A stretch of 43,090 nucleotides of DNA from Flavobacteriales bacterium (lineage in GTDB: Bacteria > Bacteroidota > Bacteroidia > NS11-12g > UBA955). Within the stretch, counting starts at the first letter, position 1, and every line of letters starts with the position of its first letter. The notes under the pieces are model-generated. The model did not search any database, was not told where the DNA came from, and saw nothing but the letters and a program-made list of their open reading frames with translations. Both the position numbers and the translations under genes were made by a program. Location of the stretch: positions 1 to 43,090 of the forward strand of contig CANMCY010000018.1 of the NCBI GenBank assembly GCA_947496375.1, in the 5' to 3' direction. Of the stretch, positions 25,142-35,038 are shown in pieces.

Positions 25142-27754
25142 TTACAAAGATTGATATTGGGTCTGCAGACTCAATATTTTCTGTTCAGCATCTGCCTTTT
25201 TCTGTCTTTCCTTTGCCACCACATCCGGTTTGGCATTTGCCACGAATTTCTCATTGGATAATTTTGCATCTACGCTGCGCATAAAGCCCTGTAAGTAGGC
25301 AATTTCATCCTCCAGTCTTTTCTTTTCCGCTTCGGTATTCACTTCCATATTCAGTCTGATAAATGCCTGAGAAGTTCCTGCCATAACAGATATCGCAGTG
25401 TCAGGTTTATCGCCATTGATGTTAAGCGAAACATTAGCCAGTTTTTCAATCAGTTCCTGATTTTCTGTGAAAATCTTATCACCGGTGACGAGCACTACTT
25501 CCAATTTTTCTTTGGGAGACACTCCTTTACTGTTGCGAACATTTCTGATTTCTGCCACCAATTGAAGTGGCAAATCAGACGGCAGGGACAGATTGTTGGA
25601 AACGGGATAGGAATCTATAATACAGGGTTTTTTGGGATTGTTATCATACAAAGCATGATGTAATTCTTCAGAAATAAAAGGCATGAATGGATGCAGCAGC
25701 TTCAACAGACAATCGAAATGTAGTTTAACCTTATGCAGGGTCTGCTCATGTAATTTTTCTCCTTGCGGAGGTTTAATGGCTTCCAGCAATACACTGCAGA
25801 AATCATCCCAAACCAGTTTATATACAGACATCAGCGCATCATTAAGTCTGAACTCCTGAAAGGCGCTTTCCATCTCAGCAATTGTGTTATCTGCCTTTGC
25901 CTCAAACCATGTCAGCGCCTGCACCTCATTGGGCCTCACAACTGCATTTACATCCGATTCCCAGCCGGAAATCAACCTATAGGCATTCCAAATTTTGTTG
26001 CAAAAATTTCGGCCCTGTTCAACCTGTGATTCATCGAACAAAATATCATTGCCGGCAGGTGAACATAGCAACATGCCCATCCTTACCCCATCTGCACCGT
26101 ATTGAGCAATTAAATCAAGCGGATCCGGACTGTTGCCCAGACTCTTGCTCATTTTTCTTCTCAGCTTATCACGAACAATTCCGGTAAAATATACATTTTT
26201 AAATGGTTTTTCGCCTTCGTATTCATACCCTGCCATAATCATGCGGGCAACCCAGAAAAAAATGATTTCCGGAGCGGTGACCAAATCCTGTGTGGGATAG
26301 TAATACGCTAATTCCTTCTTCCCTGCTTCTGTAAAACCGTCAAATACGCTTATAGGCCAAAGCCAGCTGCTGAACCATGTATCCAGCACATCTTCATCCT
26401 GACGGAGCTCCTCTTCTTTTACCTGAATATTATTTTTTGCAAAAACGTGGGCAGCATCAGTTGCATTTTTCGCAACAACCCATAAACCATCAGGAGTGTA
26501 CCATGCGGGAATACGATGCCCCCACCATAATTGCCGGCTAATGTTCCAGTCTTTAATGTTTGAAATCCAGTGATTGTAAGTGTTTTTAAATTTAGGCGGG
26601 TGAAATTTAATTTCATCGTTCATGACCATGGAAAGAACCTCAGGATTTCTTTCCATAAATTTTTGCATATCCAGAAACCATTGTGTGCTGATGCGTGGCT
26701 CAACTACCGCATCCGTTCTTTCGCTAAAACCCACATTATGTCGATACGCTTCAGTTTTAATCAATAATCCATGCTGCTCAAGGTCCTTAATCCATAGTTT
26801 TCTGGCCTCAAATCGGTCTTTGCCTATGTACAGCTGCCCTGCTTCCGAAATTGTTCCGTCTTCATTTAAGGTATCATACACAGGAAGATTATACTTCTCT
26901 CCTATTTTATAGTCATTGATATCGTGGGCCGGGGTAACTTTCAGAACACCGGTTCCAAAATCCATGGCAATATATTCATCAGCTATCACCGGTATTTCCC
27001 TGTTGATGAGGGGAACAATTACAGACTTTCCAATCCAGTGTTTATATCGTTCATCATCAGGATGCACACATACTGCCACATCACCTGCAATGGTTTCCGG
27101 ACGGGCAGTTGCTACACTGATATAATCTTCGGTATTATCTTTTGATACATATTTTACATAATACAGATGATCATTAACCTCTTTGAATATAACCTCCTCG
27201 TCACTCAAGGTGGTTCTGCCCAGTGGATCCCAGTTCACCATTTTGGTGCCCCTGTATATCAGTCCTTTTTGGTGTAAATCAATAAATACATCAATGACCG
27301 CATCATACAGTGAGGGCTCCATGGTAAAGCGTGTGCGGCTCCAATCGCAGCTGGCACCCAGTTTTTTTAGCTGTTCAAGAATAATTCCTCCATACTTGTG
27401 TGTCCACTCCCAGGCGTGGGAAAGAAATTCATCTCTGCTCAGGTCTTTTTTTGCGATTCCCTGCTCTGCCAGCATCTTCACCACCTTTGCTTCAGTGGCA
27501 ATACTTGCATGGTCTGTTCCCGGCACCCAACAGGCATTTTTACCCTGCATACGAGCCCTTCGAATCAGCACATCCTGAATGGTGTTATTGAGCATATGCC
27601 CCATGTGGAGCACACCGGTTACGTTGGGAGGAGGAATTACAATACAGTAAGATTCCCTGTCATCAGGCTCAGAATGAAAATAGTCATTTTCCATCCAATA
27701 CTTGTACCACTTGTCTTCAATCTGCGATGGGTCATACTTACTGCTTAAATCCAT
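25142..27754 (-). CDS. valS: Valyl-tRNA synthetase
   Basis: Class I aminoacyl-tRNA synthetase charging tRNA-Val, cytosolic, with CP1 editing domain. 870 residues, full length for the family. HIGH motif seen as HMGH (about 50-53, in PPPNVTGVLHMGHML), the KMSKS loop as RRKMSKSLGNSPDPLDL (near 535), WWGHRIPAWY, and the editing-domain sequence ATARPETIAGDVAV. The C-terminal tail (about 795-870) is a coiled coil rich in Glu/Lys/Ala, ending in the ValRS tRNA-binding arm. ATG at 27754; a perfect -7 box lies 5 bases upstream. Convergent with the PAP2-like gene, leaving no space for a terminator. Confidence 0.97.
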   Translation of the reverse strand: MDLSSKYDPSQIEDKWYKYWMENDYFHSEPDDRESYCIVIPPPNVTGVLHMGHMLNNTIQDVLIRRARMQGKNACWVPGTDHASIATEAKVVKMLAEQGIAKKDLSRDEFLSHAWEWTHKYGGIILEQLKKLGASCDWSRTRFTMEPSLYDAVIDVFIDLHQKGLIYRGTKMVNWDPLGRTTLSDEEVIFKEVNDHLYYVKYVSKDNTEDYISVATARPETIAGDVAVCVHPDDERYKHWIGKSVIVPLINREIPVIADEYIAMDFGTGVLKVTPAHDINDYKIGEKYNLPVYDTLNEDGTISEAGQLYIGKDRFEARKLWIKDLEQHGLLIKTEAYRHNVGFSERTDAVVEPRISTQWFLDMQKFMERNPEVLSMVMNDEIKFHPPKFKNTYNHWISNIKDWNISRQLWWGHRIPAWYTPDGLWVVAKNATDAAHVFAKNNIQVKEEELRQDEDVLDTWFSSWLWPISVFDGFTEAGKKELAYYYPTQDLVTAPEIIFFWVARMIMAGYEYEGEKPFKNVYFTGIVRDKLRRKMSKSLGNSPDPLDLIAQYGADGVRMGMLLCSPAGNDILFDESQVEQGRNFCNKIWNAYRLISGWESDVNAVVRPNEVQALTWFEAKADNTIAEMESAFQEFRLNDALMSVYKLVWDDFCSVLLEAIKPPQGEKLHEQTLHKVKLHFDCLLKLLHPFMPFISEELHHALYDNNPKKPCIIDSYPVSNNLSLPSDLPLQLVAEIRNVRNSKGVSPKEKLEVVLVTGDKIFTENQELIEKLANVSLNINGDKPDTAISVMAGTSQAFIRLNMEVNTEAEKKRLEDEIAYLQGFMRSVDAKLSNEKFVANAKPDVVAKERQKKADAEQKILSLQTQYQSL

Positions 27755-27759
27755 GGTTA

Positions 27760-27767
27760 CAAAAATA
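27760..27767 (-). promoter_or_regulatory. Perfect -7 box TATTTTTG directly before valS
   Basis: On the minus strand TATTTTTG fits TAnnTTTG and ends 5 bases before the valS ATG, predicting a leaderless or nearly leaderless mRNA. A TTTG lies further upstream but at a 26-base spacing, longer than usual. Confidence 0.45.
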
Positions 27768-27819
27768 ATTTATTTTAGTTACGGGGACGCTCTCAAAGAC
27801 TACAAATGCAATAAAATAA

Positions 27820-27846
27820 AAAGCCCCGGATATTTTCCGAGGCTTT
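27820..27846 (-). terminator. Rho-independent terminator of the alternative complex III operon
   Basis: Read on the minus strand, an 11-bp stem AAAGCCTCGGA / TCCGGGGCTTT (one G-U pair, otherwise perfect) encloses a 5-base loop and runs into TTTTTATTTT. On the plus strand the wobble becomes a C-A mismatch, so the element is oriented for the actF end. It begins 18 bases after the actF stop. Confidence 0.85.
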
Positions 27847-27863
27847 CCATCATTTCATTTTTT

Positions 27864-29279
27864 TTAGACTCCCACATCGTGATGGGCAGATTCTTCTATG
27901 TAAGGGTGGTTTACAGCAATCAACCCTCGTTTAGTTAAGGCATTCAACACCCAGAATATGAACACTCCGCCAAAGGTTAGCAAGGTTCCAATTTCCAATA
28001 ATCCTATCTGTTGTCCGGGTCCAAAAACTCCGGGAACCACCATCAACCAAACGTCGTGATAGTGACCAAAAATCAGTATGCAACCTACAATGGTAAGTAC
28101 CACGGGGTTACGCTTGCTATTTCGAGTCATTAAAATCAGGAACGGACAGAGGAAATTCAATACAACATTCAGTAGGAAGTTGAACTTGTATTCCTCGAAA
28201 CGAATTTGATAGTAAGACATTTCTTCCGGAATGTGAGCGTACCAAATCAACAGGTATTGACTCAGCCAAATGTAGGTCCAGAAAATAGAGAACGCGAACA
28301 TGAATTTACCCAAATCGTGAATATGTTCGTCTGTAACAATTTTCAGATAACCCTGAGATTTCAGATATAACACAAAAAGGCAGATTATCGTTAAGGCAGT
28401 TACCCAGGCCGTGGCAAAATTATATACCCCAAAGATGGTACTAAACCAATGGGCATCTATGCTCATCATCCACAACCAAGCCACTACAGCTATGGTAAAA
28501 CCATAGATTACAGAAAAACCGGCACTAAAACGAATGCTTTTCTTAAAGAAAGATACATCACCGGGTTGGGCTGAATCTTCAGCTACAGACAAACTTCTCA
28601 GTTTGCGACCCAGCAACCACCAGATAGCTACCAGAACTACCGGGAAAATCAAAAACATTTTGCTATTCAGGAACCAGGATTTACCATCCAAAATTGCATC
28701 AAATCCGGGTTGACCTTTTGTAAGATGCAAATGTTCATAATGAACCCAGTGGTATAAATCATTTTTTGCTACCAGTATGGCAATGAAAGCAATGGCAAAA
28801 CCTACGGGGAAAAAGGTAGAAATAGCTTCGGGTACCCTTTTAATAGCTGCACTCCAGCCGGCATTGGCAATATACTGCACAGCCACGAAGAACAAAGCAG
28901 CCAGTGAAACCATGAATAAAAGATAGCCGACAATCAGGATGTTTGACCAAATGCGGGTAGCCCAAGGTTTAGTTTGCGTGTAAAACTCGGCCCTTGGCCC
29001 AAAATTGGGGTTTTCAACATTTCCATGATGTTCGGTTTCAGCAACATGTTTACCTGCCTCTGCTGCTTCTCCGTGATTTTCTGTTGCAGCGTGATCATGC
29101 TTGACTACGGTAGTAGCCTCATGACTATGTCCGTGGCTGCTTCCATTATCCATGGTAGCAATACCAATACCGGCAAGAATTAAACCAATAACTGTAAGAC
29201 CTATAGCAAATCTTTTGGCTTTTGCAGGTACTGTAAATTGTTCCTGCGTAATCTCAATTTTATGATGTCCGTGTCCCAT
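27864..29279 (-). CDS. actF: Alternative complex III subunit ActF (NrfD-like integral membrane subunit)
   Basis: Integral membrane subunit of the menaquinol:cytochrome c oxidoreductase that replaces bc1 in many Bacteroidota. 471 residues with about ten transmembrane helices. The short N-terminal cytoplasmic stretch (MGHGHHKIEI) and first helix are followed by a His-rich loop at about residues 48-95 containing SHGHSHE, KHDH, and ETEHHGN motifs. The later helices carry SIDAHWFSTIFGVYNFATAW and WLSQYLLIWYAHIPEEM, which are characteristic of the quinol:cytochrome c oxidoreductase membrane subunits. Last gene of the operon, 13 bases after actE, followed by a strong terminator. Confidence 0.88.
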   Translation of the reverse strand: MGHGHHKIEITQEQFTVPAKAKRFAIGLTVIGLILAGIGIATMDNGSSHGHSHEATTVVKHDHAATENHGEAAEAGKHVAETEHHGNVENPNFGPRAEFYTQTKPWATRIWSNILIVGYLLFMVSLAALFFVAVQYIANAGWSAAIKRVPEAISTFFPVGFAIAFIAILVAKNDLYHWVHYEHLHLTKGQPGFDAILDGKSWFLNSKMFLIFPVVLVAIWWLLGRKLRSLSVAEDSAQPGDVSFFKKSIRFSAGFSVIYGFTIAVVAWLWMMSIDAHWFSTIFGVYNFATAWVTALTIICLFVLYLKSQGYLKIVTDEHIHDLGKFMFAFSIFWTYIWLSQYLLIWYAHIPEEMSYYQIRFEEYKFNFLLNVVLNFLCPFLILMTRNSKRNPVVLTIVGCILIFGHYHDVWLMVVPGVFGPGQQIGLLEIGTLLTFGGVFIFWVLNALTKRGLIAVNHPYIEESAHHDVGV

Positions 29280-29292
29280 TAAGCGTTCTAAT

Positions 29293-29910
29293 TTATTTGG
29301 CGTTTACAGCGGTGCTATCCTTGGCTACAGCAGGTTCTGTTCCGGCACCACTTAATTGTTTCACATACCTGATCACTCTCCATCTATCCATGGGCTTCAA
29401 AGCATAGGCATGGCTACCCATGTTGTTTTTACCATAGGTAAGGGTGTGATAAATCTGACCAATGGAAATTTCCTTGATATATTTATCCTGAAAATTGGGC
29501 CATGCGGGTTTTCCCAAACCTCTTTTAAAGATTTCACCATCGTTTCCGCCATTAGTTCCATGACAGGGAGTGCAGTAAATTCCAAAAAGATACTTACCCC
29601 TTTCATTTTTGTCTTCAAAATCGGCAGGATACGACAGAGCTTTGGAAGCTTCATAACCATCTGCGCTATTGTCAAAGGGATAATGGTTGGTTTCCTTGCC
29701 AATAGCAACCGTACCGGCTACAGGCTCACGCATGCTCATACCATAAGGATTGATGGCATTACTATCGCCCTGATTGTATGGCTCATACCCTTTTGAATAG
29801 GCCATATCAGGCGCGTATTCCCATCCGGTGTTATTACCGCGGCTCACACATCCGGTGCTAATTGCTGCCAGAGCAATCATTCCGGCACTGATATACAAAA
29901 CATTTTTCAT
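29293..29910 (-). CDS. actE: Alternative complex III subunit ActE, monohaem cytochrome c lipoprotein
   Basis: Peripheral c-type cytochrome of alternative complex III. The ATG at 29910 (MKNVLYISAGMIALAAISTGC) is preferred over the longer open frame because it gives an SPII signal with lipobox ISTGC; 205 residues. A single haem motif CTPCH occurs in FGIYCTPCHGTNGGNDG (about residues 110-126), with a candidate distal Met in MGSHAYALKPMDRW near residue 170-180. Preceding sequence (ANSYMREPVAGTVA-type region MSMREPVAGTVAIG) is typical of the ActE family. It starts 13 bases after actD. Confidence 0.9.
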   Translation of the reverse strand: MKNVLYISAGMIALAAISTGCVSRGNNTGWEYAPDMAYSKGYEPYNQGDSNAINPYGMSMREPVAGTVAIGKETNHYPFDNSADGYEASKALSYPADFEDKNERGKYLFGIYCTPCHGTNGGNDGEIFKRGLGKPAWPNFQDKYIKEISIGQIYHTLTYGKNNMGSHAYALKPMDRWRVIRYVKQLSGAGTEPAVAKDSTAVNAK

Positions 29911-29923
29911 GAATGATTCTTTT

Positions 29924-30490
29924 TTATATGGTGGTTTGTACCCCTCCGTTACTCTCACGCAGTTCCACGGCACCGTGGTCTTTCATGATTTTTAATACTT
30001 TCTTTTCATCGACGCTCTCATCGGTTTCAACTGCGATCACCATGCGATCATCTGTCTGTCTTTCGTCCAGAAGCTCGGGTTTAATTCCCCAAATCATTCT
30101 GTTTCTTAGAAAGAAGAAGAAACCCATCCCGAAGGCAGTACACAAAACGGTAGCTTCAAACAATACCGGAACCCAGCTTGGACTGAAACGAACAGGTTTG
30201 TTACCAACATCCAGCGGCCAGTCCTGAACATACATGTAATAAATCATCCAGAAGGCCAGACTAAAACCGGTTGCTCCACATAAAAATGCAACAATGGACA
30301 ACCAACTCCGACGAATACCCATGACCCTGTCCAGTCCGTGAACCGGATAAGGGGTATACACATCCTGAATTTTCACACCGGCATGCACCAGTTCGCTGGT
30401 AGCTTCTACCAGTTTATCTTCATCTTCCCAAATACCCAACAGCAATTTATTTCTGTTACGCAGGCTTAGGTTACTATCTATAATTCCCAT
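29924..30490 (-). CDS. actD: Alternative complex III subunit ActD (DUF3341)
   Basis: Small membrane subunit, 188 residues. The N-terminal part has the ferredoxin-like DUF3341 pattern (LLGIWEDEDKLVEATSEL, then VYTPYPVHGLD), followed by two transmembrane helices (about residues 61-85 and 108-130), and a C-terminal charged tail with ETDESVDEKKVLKIMKDHGAVE. Family assignment follows from DUF3341 motifs and from its position between actC and actE. Its precise role in the complex is unclear; it is a structural subunit in known complexes. Confidence 0.9.
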   Translation of the reverse strand: MGIIDSNLSLRNRNKLLLGIWEDEDKLVEATSELVHAGVKIQDVYTPYPVHGLDRVMGIRRSWLSIVAFLCGATGFSLAFWMIYYMYVQDWPLDVGNKPVRFSPSWVPVLFEATVLCTAFGMGFFFFLRNRMIWGIKPELLDERQTDDRMVIAVETDESVDEKKVLKIMKDHGAVELRESNGGVQTTI

Positions 30491-30513
30491 GAATGGTAAT
30501 CTCCTTATTTGAT

Positions 30514-31863
30514 TTATTCGCGATTGCGAAGAATGGTTTTAATTTCTGACATATTAATAACGGGCAGGAATTTGGCGAACAGGAAGAAACAGGTAAAGAA
30601 TATTCCGAAAGTCCCCAAAAACAGACCGATTTCGGTGAGTGAACCTGCATACATTACCCAGCTGCTTGGAAGGTAATCGCGGTGCAGTGAGGTTACGATA
30701 ATTACAAAACGTTCGAACCACATGCCCACATTCACCACAATACTCATGATGAAAATGAACCATGGGGTTGTTCTAGCCCACTTAAACCAAAAAACCTGGG
30801 GAGAAACAAGGTTACAGAACATCATGCTCCAGTATGCCCACCAATAAGGACCACTTGCTCGGTTAAGGAATGCATATTGTTCATATTCAACACCTGAATA
30901 TTGGGCAATAAAGAACTCCGTCAGGTAAGCAATACCTACGAGCGTTCCGGTGAGCATGATAATTTTTGTCATGGCTTCCAGGTGTCCGATGGTGATGTAA
31001 TTTTCATAATTCATCACTTTACGGGCAACTACCAGCAGCGTAGCCACCATACCAAATCCGGAGAAAATGGCACCTGCTACGAAATATGGAGGGAAAATGG
31101 TGGTGTGCCAGCCTGGAATAACCGATGTAGCAAAGTCTGTAGATACAATAGTATGCACTGACAATACCAGTGGAGTGCTCAGACCTGCCAGAATCAGTGA
31201 AATCAATTCATAACGAGCCCATGTGCGGGTACTACCGGTCCAACCCATAGAGAAGAAACGATACCAGTACTGTGCGGCTTTGGTCTTCACCTTGTCGCGT
31301 ATAGTAGCAATATCAGGAATCAAACCTATGTACCAGAAAAGCAACGATACACTGAAATAAGTAGATATTGCAAATACGTCCCACAGCAGGGGTGAGTTAA
31401 AGTTTACCCACAGAGAACCAAACGCATTGGGAAGAGGCAGAGCCCAGTAACCTACCCAAACACGTCCCATGTGAAACACGGGAAACATGGCGGCACAGAT
31501 TACGGCGAAGATGGTCATAGCTTCTGCCGATCGGTTGATACTCATCCTCCATTTTTGTCTGAAGAGCAGCAAGATGGCTGAAATCAGCGTACCGGCGTGA
31601 CCTATACCCACCCAAAATACGAAGTTGGTGATGTCCCAGCCCCACATTACTGATTTGTTGATATTCCATGTACCAATACCGGTCCAGAGTGTCCAGAAAA
31701 GGCTTACTACGAAAATACCCAAAAAGATTACAGACAGGGTAAAACCAACTTTCCATGCGGTAGATGGTTTGTTTAGAATGGGCCTGGCAATATCACGGGT
31801 AACATCCGAGGCCGTTTTGCCTCCGGTTACCAGGCGTTCCCTAATGAGTGAATCATGTATCAT
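30514..31863 (-). CDS. actC: Alternative complex III subunit ActC (NrfD/PsrC-like, quinol-binding)
   Basis: Integral membrane subunit with about ten helices, 449 residues, thought to hold the menaquinol oxidation site in alternative complex III. Characteristic sequence includes WGIGTWNINKSVMWGWDITNFVFWVGIGHAGTLIS (split here; about 61-96), HMGRVWVGYWALPLPNAFG (about 130-148), LSVHTIVSTDFATSVIPGWHTTIFPPYFVAGAIFSG-region (about 230-265), and WFERFVIIVTSLHRDYLPSSW (about 380-400). ATG 31863 is 20 bases after the actB stop. Assignment is secure from NrfD-family helices and operon order. Confidence 0.93.
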   Translation of the reverse strand: MIHDSLIRERLVTGGKTASDVTRDIARPILNKPSTAWKVGFTLSVIFLGIFVVSLFWTLWTGIGTWNINKSVMWGWDITNFVFWVGIGHAGTLISAILLLFRQKWRMSINRSAEAMTIFAVICAAMFPVFHMGRVWVGYWALPLPNAFGSLWVNFNSPLLWDVFAISTYFSVSLLFWYIGLIPDIATIRDKVKTKAAQYWYRFFSMGWTGSTRTWARYELISLILAGLSTPLVLSVHTIVSTDFATSVIPGWHTTIFPPYFVAGAIFSGFGMVATLLVVARKVMNYENYITIGHLEAMTKIIMLTGTLVGIAYLTEFFIAQYSGVEYEQYAFLNRASGPYWWAYWSMMFCNLVSPQVFWFKWARTTPWFIFIMSIVVNVGMWFERFVIIVTSLHRDYLPSSWVMYAGSLTEIGLFLGTFGIFFTCFFLFAKFLPVINMSEIKTILRNRE

Positions 31864-31883
31864 TTTTTTAGTGCTTGGGGTTT

Positions 31884-34800
31884 TTAAATGGTTTCTGTAT
31901 TACGAATTTTGGTCAGGTACTTCACGCTGCTCTGCACATTGATTTCCTCGAGCACACCGAAAGCACGTTCGTTTTTGTACAACTTACTAATTTCACTTTC
32001 AGGGTTATGCAGGTCTCCAAATACGATGGCATTGGCAGGACATGCACGCTGACAGGCGGTTTCAACCTTTACCTCATTGGGTGATTTACCTTCACGCTTG
32101 GCTTTGAGTTTGCCTTCCTGTATTCTTTGAACGCAGAATGAGCATTTCTCCATCACACCGCGAGTACGAACGGTAACATCGGGGTTGATAACCATTTTAC
32201 CCAGTGGGTTGTTGAAGTGGAAATCGAACTTATCGTTATCATTATAACGGAACCAGTTAAAACGACGAACCTTGTAAGGACAGTTATTTCCGCAATATTT
32301 TGTACCGATACAGCGGTTGTATGTCATCTGGTTCAACCCTTCTGTACTGTGTGTTGTAGCCAAAACAGGACAAACTGTTTCGCATGGTGCCTGAGAACAA
32401 TGCTGACACATCATGGGCTGATGTACCACCTTGATATTTTCCCAGTGTGCAAAATCCCCTTTATCAGCTTGGTCAATTTGTCCAATTTCCTTCTCACGGG
32501 TTACATAATTACCGTCAATCTCCTTTGAAGTGTTGGCAAAACTGTAATAACGATCAATTCTTATCCAGGTCATTTCCCTGCGCAGTCGGATTTCCTCACG
32601 ACCCACTACAGGAACATTGTTCTCTATGGAGCAACTCACAACGCAGCTTCCGCAGCCGGTGCATGCATTAAGATCAATTGCCATAGCCCACAAGTGGTTG
32701 GGTGAACCGTCCTTGCGGTAATCACGTTTCTCCCAAATGGTGTAAACGTGTGTTTTTTCTTTATCGTTACCGGCAGTTGGGTTCTTTTTCCATTCCGAAT
32801 AAGAGGCCTCACGAACCAGGTCGCGCCCTTCAATGCTATGGTGCGTCTGGGTTTGAGCTAAAGCATAGGATTCGTCTCCCTTGGTAATTTCTACTCCGTT
32901 AGTAAACCAGCTTCTACCTCCGTTTTTGGAAGAAATAAGAGGCCATGCTGATACACCTACAGCATCAAAACCTTTTTCTTTACTACCTCCTACTTTACCG
33001 GCGGCTGTTCTACCGTACCCAAGGGCCAAACCTACAGTTTCATTGGCCTGTCCGGGCTGCACCATGGCAGGAACGTTGTTAAGGGTAGTATTTCCAACCT
33101 TTACATTTACGGTATCACCTTCTTTAAAGTTAATCTTATGAGCCAATGATTTTGGCAGAGAAACGTAATTATCCCAGGTAACCTTGCTCACAGGATCCGG
33201 TAATTCATGCAACCATGGGTTATTTCCGTGTGCACCGTCTTTTAGATACACCTGTGAGTACAAAATCAAGTCCGTACCAATGGCTTTACCGGAATCAAGA
33301 ATTTCATTGGTAAGTGTGGTAACATCACCGGCATAAGATACGGGCTTGCTTTCGGCCACTGAAGACCAAACCCCATCATGTAGGGCTTTGTTAAATGCTT
33401 CATTGTTATTCAGCTGTGCTGCCCAGTTGCTCTTGATGTAAATATAATAAGGCGAAGCACTCAACTTTTGTGACAGAATGGCCTTGGATGCAAAAGGATC
33501 GTTTTCTGCCTTGGGGGTCGCTTCAGCCCAGGCGAGCAGACTCAGCTGAGACTGACGCGTGTTAAACACATTACTGATGGTGGGCTGCATAAAATGATAC
33601 TCCCCTGCTTTGGGCTCTGCATCTCCCCAACTTTCCAGATAATGGTTATCGGGACAGATGAATTGACAAACTGAAGCAGTTTCATCCTTGGTGGAAGAAA
33701 AACTTACAGAAAGGGATGCCTTTTTGATGGCATCAGCCCATTTTGCATTATGGCTGTATACAGGGTTGGTGTTGTAGAAAATTACAGCAGACACCTTGCC
33801 TGTAGTTAAATCGTTAAGCAGATTATCTGTATCGGCATCAACGCCTTTAAACTGGTTGCTGTGGTTGCTGATATCGATGGTTTTGCCATAGTTTTCAAGC
33901 AACATATTGATACCATTTACCAGTTTTTGTGCGGCAGTATTGTTTGAACCCGAAATCACCAAGGATTTACCTTTGGCATTCCACAAGAGCTCTGCTGTTT
34001 TTTTAATGCTGTTACCGGCCAGTTCTCCGGATTGGGGCACCGGAATCTGTTTATTACCTGCTTTTTCTGCCAGGTAATTATACAAACTGCCAAGGTACAA
34101 TAATTCTTTGGACGCCTTCATGGGGAAACGTTCATCCGCATTGGTTCCCGTCATACTCAGATTGGATTCAAACTGAATGTGCTTACTCATGGTTTTACCG
34201 GCGGTAGGGATGCGATTGGCAACATAACCTTTGGTAAATTCAACCGGAGAAATCCAGGTTCCAAGGAAGTCGGCTCCAAAACTCACAATGATTTCAGCAT
34301 TTTCAAACTTGTATGCCGGAATAGCGGCCTTACCAAAATCGTCTTTATTGGCTGAAATGATACCACTATAAGAGATGGCATCATAGGTTATGTGCTCGGC
34401 AGTGGTGAATTTTGATTTAAAGTCGGCAATAGACTTCAGCGTAGATGGGCTGTGTATGGTATTGCTCAGAATGACGATTCTGCCTTTTGCCTTATCAATA
34501 TCCTTTAGTTTGTCTGAAACCAACTTATCAATTTTGGTCCAATCGGCAGTTTCTGCACCATTGGCAACAGGATTTGCCAATCTTTCTGTATCATACAATG
34601 AAAGAATTCCTGCCTGTCCGGTGGCACACAAACCACCCTTGCTAACGGTAGAACGAGGGTTACCGTCAACCTTAATGGGTCGGCCTTCTCTCACCTTTAC
34701 TTCCACACCGCAGGCCGTGCTGCACGAACCGCAGGTAGAAGAGTAATAAGAGGCGACGCCGGGGGTAACATCATCGGGTTTAACCAGGTATGGAACAGCA

Positions 34801-35024
34801 TGTCTAACCTTGGTTTTGTAACAAGCTGCCAGGGCTACGGCGGTAACACTAAATCCAAAAAATTTCAGAAAATCCCTACGATTTGAATTTAGCTCCACCC
34901 CATCTTCACCCAAAACCTCATCAAGAGGCAGCGCATCGGGAAACTCATTTTTACGGGCTGCCAGGAACGCCGGATCTTTGGCCAGCTCCTCTTCACCTTT
35001 CCAGTACTTTATGTTATTGGACAT
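31884..35024 (-). CDS. actB: Alternative complex III subunit ActB, fused molybdopterin-like and Fe-S protein
   Basis: 1046 residues from ATG 35024 (MSNNIKYWKGEEELA), chosen over an upstream in-frame ATG that overlaps actA. A Tat-like signal NRRDFLKFFGF near residue 48 ends in a lipobox LAAC, suggesting lipid anchoring on the periplasmic side. Domain B1 (about 75-750) resembles a molybdopterin oxidoreductase and has CGSCSTACG and GGLCATG; Mo cofactor is not expected in the family. Domain B2 (about 770-1040) has ferredoxin-type motifs CTGCGSCVVSC, CQHCSQAPCETVCP, CIGTKYCGNNCP and CSFCVQRI...CQRACP, for four Fe-S clusters. Sits between actA (14-base gap) and actC. Confidence 0.94.
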   Translation of the reverse strand: MSNNIKYWKGEEELAKDPAFLAARKNEFPDALPLDEVLGEDGVELNSNRRDFLKFFGFSVTAVALAACYKTKVRHAVPYLVKPDDVTPGVASYYSSTCGSCSTACGVEVKVREGRPIKVDGNPRSTVSKGGLCATGQAGILSLYDTERLANPVANGAETADWTKIDKLVSDKLKDIDKAKGRIVILSNTIHSPSTLKSIADFKSKFTTAEHITYDAISYSGIISANKDDFGKAAIPAYKFENAEIIVSFGADFLGTWISPVEFTKGYVANRIPTAGKTMSKHIQFESNLSMTGTNADERFPMKASKELLYLGSLYNYLAEKAGNKQIPVPQSGELAGNSIKKTAELLWNAKGKSLVISGSNNTAAQKLVNGINMLLENYGKTIDISNHSNQFKGVDADTDNLLNDLTTGKVSAVIFYNTNPVYSHNAKWADAIKKASLSVSFSSTKDETASVCQFICPDNHYLESWGDAEPKAGEYHFMQPTISNVFNTRQSQLSLLAWAEATPKAENDPFASKAILSQKLSASPYYIYIKSNWAAQLNNNEAFNKALHDGVWSSVAESKPVSYAGDVTTLTNEILDSGKAIGTDLILYSQVYLKDGAHGNNPWLHELPDPVSKVTWDNYVSLPKSLAHKINFKEGDTVNVKVGNTTLNNVPAMVQPGQANETVGLALGYGRTAAGKVGGSKEKGFDAVGVSAWPLISSKNGGRSWFTNGVEITKGDESYALAQTQTHHSIEGRDLVREASYSEWKKNPTAGNDKEKTHVYTIWEKRDYRKDGSPNHLWAMAIDLNACTGCGSCVVSCSIENNVPVVGREEIRLRREMTWIRIDRYYSFANTSKEIDGNYVTREKEIGQIDQADKGDFAHWENIKVVHQPMMCQHCSQAPCETVCPVLATTHSTEGLNQMTYNRCIGTKYCGNNCPYKVRRFNWFRYNDNDKFDFHFNNPLGKMVINPDVTVRTRGVMEKCSFCVQRIQEGKLKAKREGKSPNEVKVETACQRACPANAIVFGDLHNPESEISKLYKNERAFGVLEEINVQSSVKYLTKIRNTETI

Positions 35025-35038
35025 GTTTGTTTTTTCAA

